Assembly (NCBI GenBank): GCA_034429475.1
Contig: DAOUGD010000242.1
Coordinates: 1-50,360, forward strand
Length of the DNA stretch: 50,360 nt
Reading direction: 5' to 3'
Source of the DNA: JAKQHY01 sp034429475
Lineage (GTDB): Bacteria; Chloroflexota; Anaerolineae; B4-G1; SLSP01
The position numbers and the translations under genes were made by a program. Positions 1 through 7,821 of the stretch are shown here, piece by piece; positions within the stretch are counted from its first letter, which is position 1, and each line of letters begins with the position of its first letter. The notes under the pieces are model-generated. The model was not told the DNA's origin, did no database searches, and saw only the letters and a program-made list of their open reading frames with translations.

Positions 1-13
1 GGCGACGAAAAAT

Positions 14-59
14 CCACTCTATTTACCGGCCTTTAGGCCGCCATTGGGCCAATGAGTGG
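14..59. repeat. Cloverleaf-like intergenic inverted repeat
   Basis: Outer arms CCACTC (14-19) and GAGTGG (54-59) enclose two small inverted repeats. One is CGGCCTTTAGGCCG (27-40, loop TTTA) and the other is a palindromic ATTGGGCCAAT (43-53). The layout of outer stem plus two inner hairpins, the first with a TTTA loop, is repeated with different stems at 41222-41278. Function is unknown; it could be a small mobile or structured intergenic repeat. Confidence 0.45.
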
Positions 60-192
60 GCACGTTGAGCCGCGGCAGGCTCTCTGCCCTAAATCTGAAA
101 CGCACCCTGTAGAGCCATCTCTGAGGACTTCACAACGCCCCCCTATCTTTCATCTAATGTGTTTTCTGGTAAAATACCTCTACTCATCCTTA
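60..192. other. Intergenic DNA with a possible promoter
   Basis: I see no gene here. The only signal is an extended -10-like TGGTAAAAT (167-175) on the plus strand, with a poor -35. It could drive the acylphosphatase operon if transcription reads through the element at 193-328. Confidence 0.25.
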
Positions 193-328
193 GGCTCTAT
201 CTGAAAATCCGGTCTGAGCTGTGATTTGCGCCGCAAGGCGTGGTTTTCGAGGTTTTTTTGTTGAAAGTGGTTTTAGCCGCAAGCCACAGCGCAACGTCTC
301 GTCGTCACTATGATTTTTGGATAGAGTC
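193..328. mobile_element. MITE-like foldback element (candidate)
   Basis: The left end GGCTCTATCTGAAAATC (193-209) and the right end GATTTTTGGATAGAGTC (312-328) are imperfect terminal inverted repeats. They match at 14 of 17 positions, and all three mismatches are transitions. Interior sequence continues the inverted similarity (GCTGTG and TTGCG/GCCGC blocks on both sides), so the whole 136 bp could fold back. It has no coding capacity. I see no convincing target-site duplication. It ends 13 bases before the ribosome-binding site of the acylphosphatase gene. Confidence 0.5.
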
Positions 329-352
329 TCCCAATTTACATAAGGAGACATG

Positions 353-637
353 ATGTCTGCCGAAGTAAAGGCTGTTTACATTATCGTTCATGGCGACGTG
401 CAGGGCGTTGGCTTTCGGGCGTTCACGCAGCGCAAAGCGCAAAGCCTGGGCGTGACCGGCTGGGTGCGCAACAATTACGACAATACTGTCGAAATTTGGG
501 CGGAAGGCGTCCAGGTGCGCCTCGAATCTTTGCTCCAAAGTGTGCACCAAGGCCCGCCAGGAGGGTATGTCGAGCGTCTGGATATTCAATGGCATCCGGC
601 CAAAGGTGAAATGTCCAGTTTCCAAATCCGGTACTAA
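353..637 (+). CDS. acyP: Acylphosphatase
   Basis: Small enzyme (94 residues) that hydrolyses acyl-phosphates such as 1,3-bisphosphoglycerate and carbamoyl phosphate in the cytosol. The signature GDVQGVGFR, with phosphate-binding Arg22, and the motif GWVRNN, with catalytic Asn40, are both present, and length is typical of the family. Two adjacent ATGs exist (350 and 353). The Shine-Dalgarno AAGGAG at 342-347 is 5 bases from the second and only 2 from the first, so I chose 353. It is the first gene of a compact plus-strand run, and the next start lies 3 bases after its stop. HypF carries a similar domain, but here it stands alone. Confidence 0.93.
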   Translation: MSAEVKAVYIIVHGDVQGVGFRAFTQRKAQSLGVTGWVRNNYDNTVEIWAEGVQVRLESLLQSVHQGPPGGYVERLDIQWHPAKGEMSSFQIRY

Positions 638-640
638 CCC

Positions 641-1903
641 ATGTTCAAAAAAACCGAACAGATCGCCTGGATCGTACTGGTGTTCTCATTCCTGACCTGC
701 ATTGGTCTGACCATTGGCATCCCGCTGAGCCTGCGCTGGTATATCCTGAATGTTACCCGCCCGCTCGCCATCCTGCTGCAACCTCGCGGCGAGATCGTCA
801 CCCGCCAGGAGCCGGGCAGCGGCCTCAAGGCCATCGTCCCCGGTGATATGGAAATACAGCCGCACGACCGCGTGGAACTGTCCAGCGACGCCGCTGCGTT
901 TCTGCTGTGGTATGAAAACATCCCTCCCAACGCCCCCCTGACCCAGACCCAGCCGCTCATCACGGTGCAATTTTACGGCGCCACCGATGTCACGGTGGAA
1001 AAGTCCACCACGCCCAGCTTTGCCGCGAGCCGGCTGCCCCACCACGTCACCTTGCGCCTTCAATATGGCTCCAATGCGCGCATCACCGTGGAGGGCGGCG
1101 CGCGCGCTGCCCACATGCGCCTGGTCACGCCGCATGGCGTCATTGAAATGGATGAGGGCGCATACACCGTCGCCGTTACGCAGGGCCGGACCGAATTTTC
1201 TGTGACGACAGGCCAGGCGCACATCACCGACCCGGAGACCGGCGCGCCGCTGGCGCTGACGGCCATGCAACGTACCGAATTGACCGCCGCCGGCGTCGGC
1301 CCCATCGCCATCGGCGAGCGTGACATCCTCCGTACCCGCAATGGCGACTTTGAAGCGCCGTTGGAAGACTACTGGTATCTCGAAACTAGCGCGCCGCCCG
1401 AAGAATCCGGCGGCACCGTGCAGCGCACCGGGGGAACGGATCGCTACATCGTGTTTGAGCGTTCCGGCCTGCAATCCGCGCAGACCGGTATTTCCCAGGA
1501 AATCAACCAGGACATTCGCGGCGTCAAATCCCTGCGGGTGCGCGCGCGCATCCGGGTGGATACGCAGACACTGGCCGTCTGCGGCTCGCTCGGCACCGAG
1601 TGCCCCATGATGCTGCGCGTCACCTTCACCGACCTGGAAAACAATGCAATCCGCGAGTGGATTCAAGGTTTCTACGCCATGCCGGGCAGCGATAACCCCT
1701 TCTGCTACATCTGCGATTGGAAAACAGAGCAGATACAGGTAGCGCAAGTCGGCGTCTGGTTCGATTACGAGTCCCCGGATCTGCTGCCGCTGCTGCGCGC
1801 CCAGGACATCGAACCGGCCAGCGTGAAAGCCGTCAAAATCTACGCTTCCGGACACGCCTATGGTTCGGCCATAGATGACATCGCCATTCTGGTAGGAGAG
1901 TGA
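641..1903 (+). CDS. Membrane-anchored FecR-like protein
   Basis: A 420-residue protein with one N-terminal membrane helix (about residues 9-31) and no clear cleavage site, so probably anchored with a large outside domain. Residues about 45-210 are beta-rich and read like a FecR-type domain (for example LQPRGEIVTRQEPGSGLKAI and later VTPHGVIEMDEGAYTV). Residues about 228-420 (NGDFEAPLEDYWYL...SAIDDIAILVG) look like a galactose-binding or carbohydrate-binding jelly-roll, a common ending in secreted Chloroflexota proteins. It has no Shine-Dalgarno of its own and starts 3 bases after acylphosphatase, suggesting translational coupling. No sigma/anti-sigma pair is nearby, so the role is unknown. 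The domain names are my reading of patterns and not profile hits. Confidence 0.7.
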   Translation: MFKKTEQIAWIVLVFSFLTCIGLTIGIPLSLRWYILNVTRPLAILLQPRGEIVTRQEPGSGLKAIVPGDMEIQPHDRVELSSDAAAFLLWYENIPPNAPLTQTQPLITVQFYGATDVTVEKSTTPSFAASRLPHHVTLRLQYGSNARITVEGGARAAHMRLVTPHGVIEMDEGAYTVAVTQGRTEFSVTTGQAHITDPETGAPLALTAMQRTELTAAGVGPIAIGERDILRTRNGDFEAPLEDYWYLETSAPPEESGGTVQRTGGTDRYIVFERSGLQSAQTGISQEINQDIRGVKSLRVRARIRVDTQTLAVCGSLGTECPMMLRVTFTDLENNAIREWIQGFYAMPGSDNPFCYICDWKTEQIQVAQVGVWFDYESPDLLPLLRAQDIEPASVKAVKIYASGHAYGSAIDDIAILVGE

Positions 1904-1904
1904 T

Positions 1905-2930
1905 TTGAACGTTCATGCCCCCTATCCCGTCGGCAAGCTGCCGCAGGCCGACCTGATCCATCTGTTGACCCACAAGCTGAACCTTCACGACCCGCGCGTC
2001 CTCTTTGGCCCTGGCCTGGGACGCGACGCCGCCGTCATTGATTTTGGCGACCGCTACCTGGTCGCCAAAACCGATCCCATCACCTTTGCCACCGACGAAA
2101 TCGGCTGGTACGCCGTCAACGTCAACGCCAACGACATCGCCTGCCTGGGCGCGACGCCCCGCTGGTTTATCGCCACCGCACTGCTGCCGGAAGGCAAAAC
2201 CGACCCGGAGATGGTAGAGCGCATCTTCATGCAGCTCCACAGCGCTAGCCACGAGTTGGGCGTCAGCCTGGTGGGCGGGCATACTGAGATCACCCACGGG
2301 TTGGATCGCCCCATCGTCGTCGGCGCGATGTTCGGCGAGGTGGCTCCAGACCGCCTGATACGCTCGGACGGCGCGCAGCCCGGCGACGCGCTGATTCTCA
2401 CCAAAGGCATCTGCGTCGAAGGGACTGCCCTCCTGGTGCAAGAAGTCGGCGCGCGCCTGCAAGAGCATGTCCCGCCGGAACTGCTCGCGCGTGCCGCCGA
2501 TTTCCTGCACACCCCGGGCATCAGCGTCGTGAGAGACGCGGCCATCGTCGCGCGCGCGGGCGCCGTCCACGCGATGCACGACCCGACCGAGGGCGGCGTT
2601 GCCACCGGGCTGCACGAGATGACGGCAGCCGCCCACGTCGGGGCGGTCATCGAAGCGGCGGCGCTGCCGGTCTACCCGGAAACCCAGGCGCTCTGCACGG
2701 CCCTGCATTTAGACCCGCTTGGCTTGATCGCATCTGGCTCGTTGTTGGCGGCGGTCGCGCCGGGCGACGTGCCGGCCATCCTCAGCGCACTGCACGCTGA
2801 GGGCATTGCTGCCGCCGTCATCGGCCAAGTGCGCGCAGAACCGGGCGTGATGCTGCACGACGCCGCCGGCGAACGACCGCTGCCCACCTTCCCCCGCGAC
2901 GAAATCGCGCGCCTGTTCGAGACGCCATGA
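1905..2930 (+). CDS. HypE-like AIR synthase-related protein
   Basis: A 341-residue member of the PurM/ThiL/HypE ATP-binding superfamily. Visible hallmarks are FGPGLGRDAAVIDFGDRYLV near the start, the VNVNANDIACLGATPRWF segment, GGHTEIT and DPTEGGVATGLHEM. It differs from true HypE because the C-terminus ends IARLFETP and lacks the terminal PRIC-type cysteine that HypE uses to carry the cyanide precursor. No hydrogenase maturation genes are near. A TTG start (1905) is preceded by GGAGAG (1895-1900). The start lies 1 base after the upstream stop, and the end overlaps the next gene by 4 bases (ATGA), so it is part of an operon. Substrate unknown. Confidence 0.8.
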   Translation: MNVHAPYPVGKLPQADLIHLLTHKLNLHDPRVLFGPGLGRDAAVIDFGDRYLVAKTDPITFATDEIGWYAVNVNANDIACLGATPRWFIATALLPEGKTDPEMVERIFMQLHSASHELGVSLVGGHTEITHGLDRPIVVGAMFGEVAPDRLIRSDGAQPGDALILTKGICVEGTALLVQEVGARLQEHVPPELLARAADFLHTPGISVVRDAAIVARAGAVHAMHDPTEGGVATGLHEMTAAAHVGAVIEAAALPVYPETQALCTALHLDPLGLIASGSLLAAVAPGDVPAILSALHAEGIAAAVIGQVRAEPGVMLHDAAGERPLPTFPRDEIARLFETP

Positions 2931-4120
2931 GCCGCCCGACCCTCCCAGACATTCCTCCCGACCACGCCGACGGCAGCAGCTCGTGGGTTCACCTGGGGCT
3001 GATTTACAGCGGACGCCTGGGGCAGATCGCGCCGGGCTACCTCATCCCTCTGTGGTTGCTCCTCATCGGCGGCGCGGCCTGGACGTGGGGCGCGCTGTGG
3101 ATTCCGGCGGCGGTCATCATTGCCATGTTTTTCATCGGCGATTGGCTGATGCTGGCCTTGTTGCCTGTCACGCGCCGCTCGTGGGGGCCGGTCACGCCGC
3201 CGCTGTTGGGATTGACCGTGGTGCGCGCCGGATTGTTCGCCCTGGGCGGCTGGCTTCTGCCCGGCGGTTTGGGACGCGGTCTGATAGCGATGCTCAATGG
3301 CGTCATCAGCGTCGCCGCCATCTACGCCACGTGGATCGAGCCGTTTCGCGTCGGCCTGACGCGCCGGACCTCCATGCCGGCTGCCTGGCACAATCCGGGC
3401 ACTCTCCGTATGCTACACATCTCTGACATCCATTTTGAGAGGCTGTCGCTGCGCGAAGAAGCCGTCCTGGCGCACGTCCGGGCGCTAAAGCCCGATCTGA
3501 TTGTGATCACCGGCGATTACCTCAACCTGTCGTCGGTCTATCAACCGGAGGCGCAGCAGGGCGTCCGCCGTTTTCTCAGCCAGCTCGACGCGCCCCTGGG
3601 AGTCTATGCCATCACCGGCAGCCCGGTAGTGGACGTGGTCGGCATTGTCCCGGAAATTTTTGCCGGACTGACGAACATCCAATGGCTGGACGATGCCGCC
3701 GCAAAAATCCAATACTGTGACAACACACTCTGGCTGTTGGGCATTCGCTGCACGTATGATGAGGCGCGCGACGTCCAGGCCTTGCAGCAAGCATACCGGC
3801 AGATTCCCCCGGACGATTTCTGTGTGCTGCTGTACCACACGCCGGACTTGACGCCGGAGGCGGCGGCGTTGGGGATCAATCTTTATCTGTGCGGTCACAC
3901 CCACGGGGGACAACTGTGTTTGCCGTTCTACGGCGCGCTGGCGACCAGTTCGCGGTATGGCAAGCGTTACGAGGCCGGGCTTTATCAAGAGGGGCCGACT
4001 ACGTTGTACGTCAGTCGAGGATTGGGTCTCGAAGGATTGGGGGCGCCCCGCGCGCGCTTCCTGGCCCCGCCGGAAATCATTCTATGGGAATTTCAGAGTT
4101 GCCGAAACGAAAAATTATAG
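2927..4120 (+). CDS. Membrane-anchored metallophosphoesterase
   Basis: A 397-residue protein with about four membrane helices in residues 35-140, followed by a calcineurin-like phosphoesterase domain of the YkuE/YaeI type. Metal motifs present are SDIHF (Asp167, His169), TGDYLN (Asp197), YHTPD and GHTHGGQ. The usual GNH[DE] motif, expected after VYAIT, reads TGSPVVD (residues 230-236), so the conserved Asn-His pair is missing. Either activity is altered or lost, or a divergent motif substitutes. It overlaps the HypE-like gene by 4 bases. Relatives hydrolyse phospholipid-type substrates such as UDP-diacylglucosamine at the membrane, but the substrate here cannot be read from sequence. Confidence 0.85.
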   Translation: MSRPTLPDIPPDHADGSSSWVHLGLIYSGRLGQIAPGYLIPLWLLLIGGAAWTWGALWIPAAVIIAMFFIGDWLMLALLPVTRRSWGPVTPPLLGLTVVRAGLFALGGWLLPGGLGRGLIAMLNGVISVAAIYATWIEPFRVGLTRRTSMPAAWHNPGTLRMLHISDIHFERLSLREEAVLAHVRALKPDLIVITGDYLNLSSVYQPEAQQGVRRFLSQLDAPLGVYAITGSPVVDVVGIVPEIFAGLTNIQWLDDAAAKIQYCDNTLWLLGIRCTYDEARDVQALQQAYRQIPPDDFCVLLYHTPDLTPEAAALGINLYLCGHTHGGQLCLPFYGALATSSRYGKRYEAGLYQEGPTTLYVSRGLGLEGLGAPRARFLAPPEIILWEFQSCRNEKL

Positions 4121-4126
4121 TATATC
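4099..4126 (+). promoter_or_regulatory. Possible promoter for RNase P RNA
   Basis: TTGCCG (4099-4104), a 16-base spacer and TATATC (4121-4126) lie at the end of the metallophosphoesterase gene. They would place the transcription start about 6 bases before the first base pair of the RNase P RNA. The -10 is imperfect. Confidence 0.35.
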
Positions 4127-4138
4127 ACTAAGGAAGAA

Positions 4139-4522
4139 CCTGAGTGGGTTGAGTGATCGCACTGCTTGCAGTGAGGAAAGTCCGGACTCCATAGGACACG
4201 GCGCCGGGTAACACCCGGGCGGGGCGACCCGCGGAAAGGGCCACAGAGACATACCGCGTGCTGCACAGCAGCCGTAAGGGTGAAAAGGTGGTGTAAGAGA
4301 CCACCGGCATTCCGGGTAACCGGGATGGCCAGGTAACCCCCGCCGGGAGCAAGGCCAAGCAGGAAGGCAGGCGGCGACGCCGGAGGCGGTCCGTCTCCGC
4401 TTCACCTGAAGCACCTTCCGGGTAGGCTGCACGAGGCGGTCGGTAACGACCGTCCCAGATAGATGATCACTCCATTTGCCCCAGGCAAGTGGACAGAATC
4501 CGGCTTATAAACTCACTCAGGC
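4139..4522 (+). ncRNA. rnpB: RNase P RNA (class A)
   Basis: Catalytic RNA subunit of RNase P, which trims tRNA 5' leaders. The conserved block GAGGAAAGTCCGGACTCC (4173-4190) and the distal ACAGAATCCGGCTTATA (4493-4509) are both present. The ends pair as helix P1: CCTGAGTGGGTT (4139-4150) with AACTCACTCAGG (4510-4521), including one wobble. Length of about 384 bases is typical. A short T-rich stretch (CCTCTTTTTC) follows. Exact termini may differ by a few bases. Confidence 0.96.
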
Positions 4523-4561
4523 CCCTCTTTTTCAAACAGATCATACTTAACATAGAGAGCC

Positions 4562-5275
4562 ATGCTTATTCAGAAGAAAAAACAGCAAGACATCATCCTT
4601 GTGATTGACGACGACAAGGGCCTGTTGCGGTTGATCGAGATGACGCTGCAAACGCGCGGTTTCACGGTTGTAACTGCTTCCGATGGGGGCGCCGGTCTGG
4701 AGATGTTCCAACAACATCCACCCGCCCTGATCATTCTGGATGTGATGATGCCGGGAATGGATGGGCTGGAGGTCTGTAAGAAAATCCGCGAGCAGTCGTA
4801 TGTGCCGATTATCTTCCTCAGCGCGCGCGGGCATGTGCAGGCGCGCATCGAGGGGTTGGTGTCCGGCGCGGATGACTATATGCTCAAGCCCTTCAATGTC
4901 CAGGAATTGCTGGTGCGCATCGAAGCGCTGCTTTGGCGGGCCCGCCAACCCCGCGAAACCGACTCCGATGTCCGCCGCTTTGGGAGTGGATGGCTGGTCA
5001 TCAATTTGCAGACCCGGCAAGTCTTCGTGAACGGGGAAATGGTGCATCTTTCCCAAAAGGAATTTAACCTGCTGGAATATCTCAGCGACAGCCCCGGGCG
5101 CGTCTATCAAATAGACCAGATCTTTGAAAACGTCTGGTCTTACGAGAGCGACGCTGACCCCAAAACCGTGCGATGGTACATCTGGCGGCTGCGGCAAAAA
5201 CTGGAAGCTGACCCGGATAATCCCCGCTTCATCCTTACCGAACCGGGGCAGGGATACAAATTCAGCCGTTTATAA
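4562..5275 (+). CDS. OmpR/PhoB-family response regulator
   Basis: A 237-residue two-domain regulator. The receiver domain (residues about 11-128) has the acidic pocket DDD (16-18), phospho-acceptor Asp60 in ILDVMMPGMDG, Ser87 and Lys109 (MLKPF). The C-terminal winged-helix DNA-binding domain (about 140-235) carries LSQKEFNLLEYL and the end RFILTEPGQGYKF, typical of the family. No histidine kinase is adjacent, so it is an orphan and its partner and targets are unknown. It lies between rnpB and the rpsF operon and ends before a clear terminator. Confidence 0.93.
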   Translation: MLIQKKKQQDIILVIDDDKGLLRLIEMTLQTRGFTVVTASDGGAGLEMFQQHPPALIILDVMMPGMDGLEVCKKIREQSYVPIIFLSARGHVQARIEGLVSGADDYMLKPFNVQELLVRIEALLWRARQPRETDSDVRRFGSGWLVINLQTRQVFVNGEMVHLSQKEFNLLEYLSDSPGRVYQIDQIFENVWSYESDADPKTVRWYIWRLRQKLEADPDNPRFILTEPGQGYKFSRL

Positions 5276-5307
5276 CGGCGAGTATGGCGAGCCAGGGTGT
5301 ATTCGAC

Positions 5308-5340
5308 AAAAAAGGAGCGGCGCCGTTGCCCTCCTTTTTT
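5308..5340 (+). terminator. Intrinsic terminator after the response regulator
   Basis: AAAAAAGGAG (5308-5317) and CTCCTTTTTT (5331-5340) form an inverted repeat ending in a T6 run, about 30 bases after the stop codon. A GGCGCC palindrome lies in the loop. Confidence 0.75.
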
Positions 5341-5342
5341 GT

Positions 5343-5370
5343 TTGCCAAACTACTAATTTATGGTAAGAT
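5343..5370 (+). promoter_or_regulatory. Promoter of the rpsF-ssb-rpsR operon
   Basis: TTGCCA (5343-5348), a 16-base spacer and an extended -10 TGG-TAAGAT (hexamer 5365-5370). The leader of about 70 bases holds a small hairpin CTTGA/TCAAG (5402-5417) before a strong Shine-Dalgarno GAAGGAGGT (5431-5439). It could host ribosomal-protein feedback, but I could not confirm a known S6:S18 binding motif. Confidence 0.6.
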
Positions 5371-5448
5371 TAACCACTGTGCCCGGACGGGGCTTTCTGC
5401 TCTTGACGCAAGATCAAGGGTAATCCCAAAGAAGGAGGTATATCCGTC

Positions 5449-5850
5449 TTGGTTGCTAACAAGTATGAGTTGATGTTTATCTTGGCCCCTGAGCTTACTG
5501 AAGAAGCGCAGGAAACGTATCTACAGCGCGTTCAGGGATACCTCGCCGAAGCTGAGGCTACGGTGTTTAGTTTCAAGGAATGGGGACTACGGCGTCTGGC
5601 CTATCCTATCAAGGGGCATCACGAAGGGCGCTATTACTTGGCGCACTTCTCCATGGACACGCAGCGGTTGAGCCGTTTCGAGCACAGCTTGCAGTTCCTC
5701 GCCGAGGGTGTGCTGCGGGAAATGGTCACCCGTCTGGAAAGCGACGCGGAGATGACTGATATTCCCCCGAAACCGACAAAACTCCCCACCTTTACTGAGG
5801 ACACGGGGCGTGACTATCGCTCTGACGAGGGAGATTTTGAAGAGGACTAA
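5449..5850 (+). CDS. rpsF: 30S ribosomal protein S6
   Basis: A 133-residue small-subunit protein that binds the central domain of 16S rRNA together with S18. It has the typical opening KYELMFILAPELTEE and the conserved WGLRRLAYPIKGHHEGRYYLAHF stretch (quoted in part). The start is TTG, 9 bases after the near-consensus GAAGGAGGT. The acidic C-terminal tail (YRSDEGDFEED) is a normal feature of bacterial S6. The order rpsF-ssb-rpsR is widely conserved, and rplI, often next, is absent here. Confidence 0.96.
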   Translation: MVANKYELMFILAPELTEEAQETYLQRVQGYLAEAEATVFSFKEWGLRRLAYPIKGHHEGRYYLAHFSMDTQRLSRFEHSLQFLAEGVLREMVTRLESDAEMTDIPPKPTKLPTFTEDTGRDYRSDEGDFEED

Positions 5851-5894
5851 ATCTCGTTAGACCCGGTTGACGCCTTGTATTGAGGGATACTTGC

Positions 5895-6308
5895 ATGACT
5901 CGTGGACTCAACAAAGTGATGATCATCGGGCGGCTGGGACGTGACCCGGAAATGCGGTTCACTTCCACCGGGCGGCCGGTGGCTTCATTCAATGTGGCGA
6001 CCGCGCGCGGTTGGACCAACAGCGATGGGGAGCGCCAGGAAGAGACCGAATGGTTCCACGTTGTCACCTGGGGGGGGTTGGCCGAATTGTGCAAAAAACG
6101 CCTGAAGAAAGGCGCGCAAGTGTACGTGGAAGGCCGATTGCAAACCCGCTGCTGGGAGAATCCCGATGGCGAACGCCATTATCGCACTGAACTGGTCGCT
6201 CAAGAGTTGATCTTTCTGAACGGTCACGAAGATGCGGCGCCATTTGAGGAGGAGCAGGATCTGCTGAGTACGGGCGAAGACGTTGAACCTATGATGTCTT
6301 TTGAATGA
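5895..6308 (+). CDS. ssb: Single-stranded DNA-binding protein
   Basis: A 137-residue OB-fold protein that coats single-stranded DNA in replication and repair. The N-terminal domain is clear (LNKVMIIGRLGRDPEMRFT, VASFNVAT, EETEWFHVVTWGGLAE, KKGAQVYVEGRLQTR). I chose ATG 5895 because GAGGG (5882-5886) is 8 bases upstream; an in-frame TTG at 5880 has no site. After the OB fold only about 25 acidic residues remain, ending EDVEPMMSFE in place of the usual DDIPF-like tip used to recruit partners. The acidic character and final aromatic residue are kept, but the Pro-Phe pair is not. A G8 run lies at 6070-6077. Confidence 0.95.
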   Translation: MTRGLNKVMIIGRLGRDPEMRFTSTGRPVASFNVATARGWTNSDGERQEETEWFHVVTWGGLAELCKKRLKKGAQVYVEGRLQTRCWENPDGERHYRTELVAQELIFLNGHEDAAPFEEEQDLLSTGEDVEPMMSFE

Positions 6309-6325
6309 ATGAAGGAGATAGAGCT

Positions 6326-6586
6326 GTGAGTGATTTTCAAAATCGTCGAAAAGGGCGACGGTTTGCACCGCGCCGCAAAGTGTGTTTCTTCTGCACCGAA
6401 AACCGCGATCACATTGATTACAAGGATGTGGATTTGTTGCAGCGTTTTGTCAGCGACCGGGGCAAGATCCGCCCGCGTCGGCAGACCGGCACCTGCGCCA
6501 AGCATCAACGCCGTTTAGCTGCCGCCGTCAAGCGCGCCCGGCACATCGCTCTGCTGCCCTTTGTGGCAGAACTCAGAAGTCGTTAA
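6326..6586 (+). CDS. rpsR: 30S ribosomal protein S18
   Basis: An 86-residue ribosomal protein, partner of S6. The family core is visible: KVCFFCTEN, IDYKDVDLLQRFVSDRGKI, RRQTGTCAKHQRRLAAAVKRARHIALLPF. Cysteines 20 and 23 and the Cys in GTCAKHQ indicate the cysteine-containing (C+) form. The start is GTG at 6326, 8 bases after GAAGGAG (6311-6317); an upstream in-frame ATG at 6305 overlaps ssb and lacks a site. It is the last gene of the operon, followed by a hairpin. Confidence 0.96.
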   Translation: MSDFQNRRKGRRFAPRRKVCFFCTENRDHIDYKDVDLLQRFVSDRGKIRPRRQTGTCAKHQRRLAAAVKRARHIALLPFVAELRSR

Positions 6587-6607
6587 AAATCCATAGAATG
6601 AACCCAA

Positions 6608-6634
6608 CCGGGCATAGGGATGACCTATGCCCGG
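6608..6634 (+). terminator. Hairpin after rpsR (weak terminator)
   Basis: A perfect 11-bp stem CCGGGCATAGG (6608-6618) / CCTATGCCCGG (6624-6634) with a GATGA loop, 22 bases after the rpsR stop. Only a mixed TCGTTATGTT follows, so termination may be partial, allowing some read-through into the foldase gene. Confidence 0.55.
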
Positions 6635-6656
6635 TCGTTATGTTGGAGTGTAAGGT

Positions 6657-7802
6657 ATGGCAAAACAACAAGCAAGTAAAGTCGTCAACCGCCGGCAATT
6701 GGCGCGGCGGGAAAGAGAAAACCAGACCCAGCGCATGCTGGTCTGGATCACGGCCGGGGTACTGGCGGTCATTCTCCTGGTCTTCGGCTATGGGGTAGTG
6801 ACGGAGTTGGTGATTAAGGCCAACCGCCCGGTAGCGCGCGTCGGCGAAGTCACCCTCACGACGCGAGATTTCCAGAGTCGTCTGCGCTATGAGCGCAAAA
6901 TGCGCGAGTTTGAGTTAATCCGATATCAAGACTACCTCAGCCAGATAGATACCGCTGATGAAACGATGGCTTCCTTTGCACAGCAATTACAATACTCCGT
7001 TGCTACCCTGGAAAGCCAACTCTCCACCGATATGGCTACCACGTTCGGCAAACAAATCCTGGATCAGATGATTGAGGAAGAGTTGGTGCGTCAGGAGACC
7101 AAGTCCCGGAACATTGCGGCGGATCAGGATGCAGTAGAACGTGAATTGGAATTGAGCATGGGGTATGATCGTGATGCGACGCCGGAACCGACGAGCACGG
7201 TTGTCACCGAGACGACCGAGCAACCGATGACTGCTAAGGAGTACAAACAAACCTACAGCAACTTCAAGACGAGCATCCTTAACGTCACGCACCTGTCGGA
7301 AGCGGATTACCGCGATATGCTCGCTGCTAATCTGCTTCAGGAAGAATTGCTCACTGTATTCGCGCAGGATGTGATTTCGCCGGCGGAGCAGGTGCAGGTG
7401 ACGTTATTGGTCACGGAGACGGAGGAGGGCGGGCGAGCATTACGCGCACGCCTTAACTCAGGCACCAATGTCGTCAGCGTGACCAATGAACTTAACTCGG
7501 ACGTCAGTGATATCAGTTATGGGTATGAGTTACCTTGGGTGCCCTACGGGTATTTGAGCGAACAGTTATCTACAGAAATTGAAAAGGTGGCTTTTAATAC
7601 CCCCATCGGCACAGCTTCCGAACCAATTTCCGAAACGACCGGCGGTTATTATGTTCTCTACGTTCAAGGACACGAGACCCGTGAGCTAAGCGAGTCGTTT
7701 TTTGAGAATGCCAAGCAGTCAGAATACGACGCATGGCTAGGCAGGCAGAAAGAAGCGCTCGTTGAGTATTTAGATTGGGAAAAAGCGGTTGTCGTGGACT
7801 AA
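6657..7802 (+). CDS. SurA/PrsA-type peptidyl-prolyl isomerase
   Basis: A 381-residue membrane-anchored foldase. Residues about 27-50 form one membrane helix preceded by many basic residues, so the body is outside the membrane. Residues about 60-230 resemble a SurA N-terminal chaperone domain (PVARVGEVTLTTRDFQSRLR; later QILDQMIEEELVRQE). Residues about 255-350 fit a parvulin rotamase (QVQVTLLVTETEEGGRALRARL, ELPWVPYG, GTASEPISETTGGYYVLYV). The ATG is 6 bases after TGGAGTG, and it ends at a strong terminator shared with relA/spoT. Expected role: helping secreted proteins fold, of which this window encodes several. Confidence 0.85.
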   Translation: MAKQQASKVVNRRQLARRERENQTQRMLVWITAGVLAVILLVFGYGVVTELVIKANRPVARVGEVTLTTRDFQSRLRYERKMREFELIRYQDYLSQIDTADETMASFAQQLQYSVATLESQLSTDMATTFGKQILDQMIEEELVRQETKSRNIAADQDAVERELELSMGYDRDATPEPTSTVVTETTEQPMTAKEYKQTYSNFKTSILNVTHLSEADYRDMLAANLLQEELLTVFAQDVISPAEQVQVTLLVTETEEGGRALRARLNSGTNVVSVTNELNSDVSDISYGYELPWVPYGYLSEQLSTEIEKVAFNTPIGTASEPISETTGGYYVLYVQGHETRELSESFFENAKQSEYDAWLGRQKEALVEYLDWEKAVVVD

Positions 7803-7821
7803 CCCTTGTTAACGCGACAGT

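Noticed and set aside
686..1855. Long open frame opposite the FecR-like gene
   Set aside because: A product of GC-rich codon structure: no ribosome site, unlikely composition, and the plus-strand gene has a clear membrane helix and domain pattern.
1905..2930. Naming the gene hypE
   Set aside because: It lacks the C-terminal cysteine motif and there is no hydrogenase maturation context.
5371..5431. S6:S18-binding leader of rpsF
   Set aside because: A small hairpin is present but I could not place the known motif with confidence, so it is mentioned only with the promoter.
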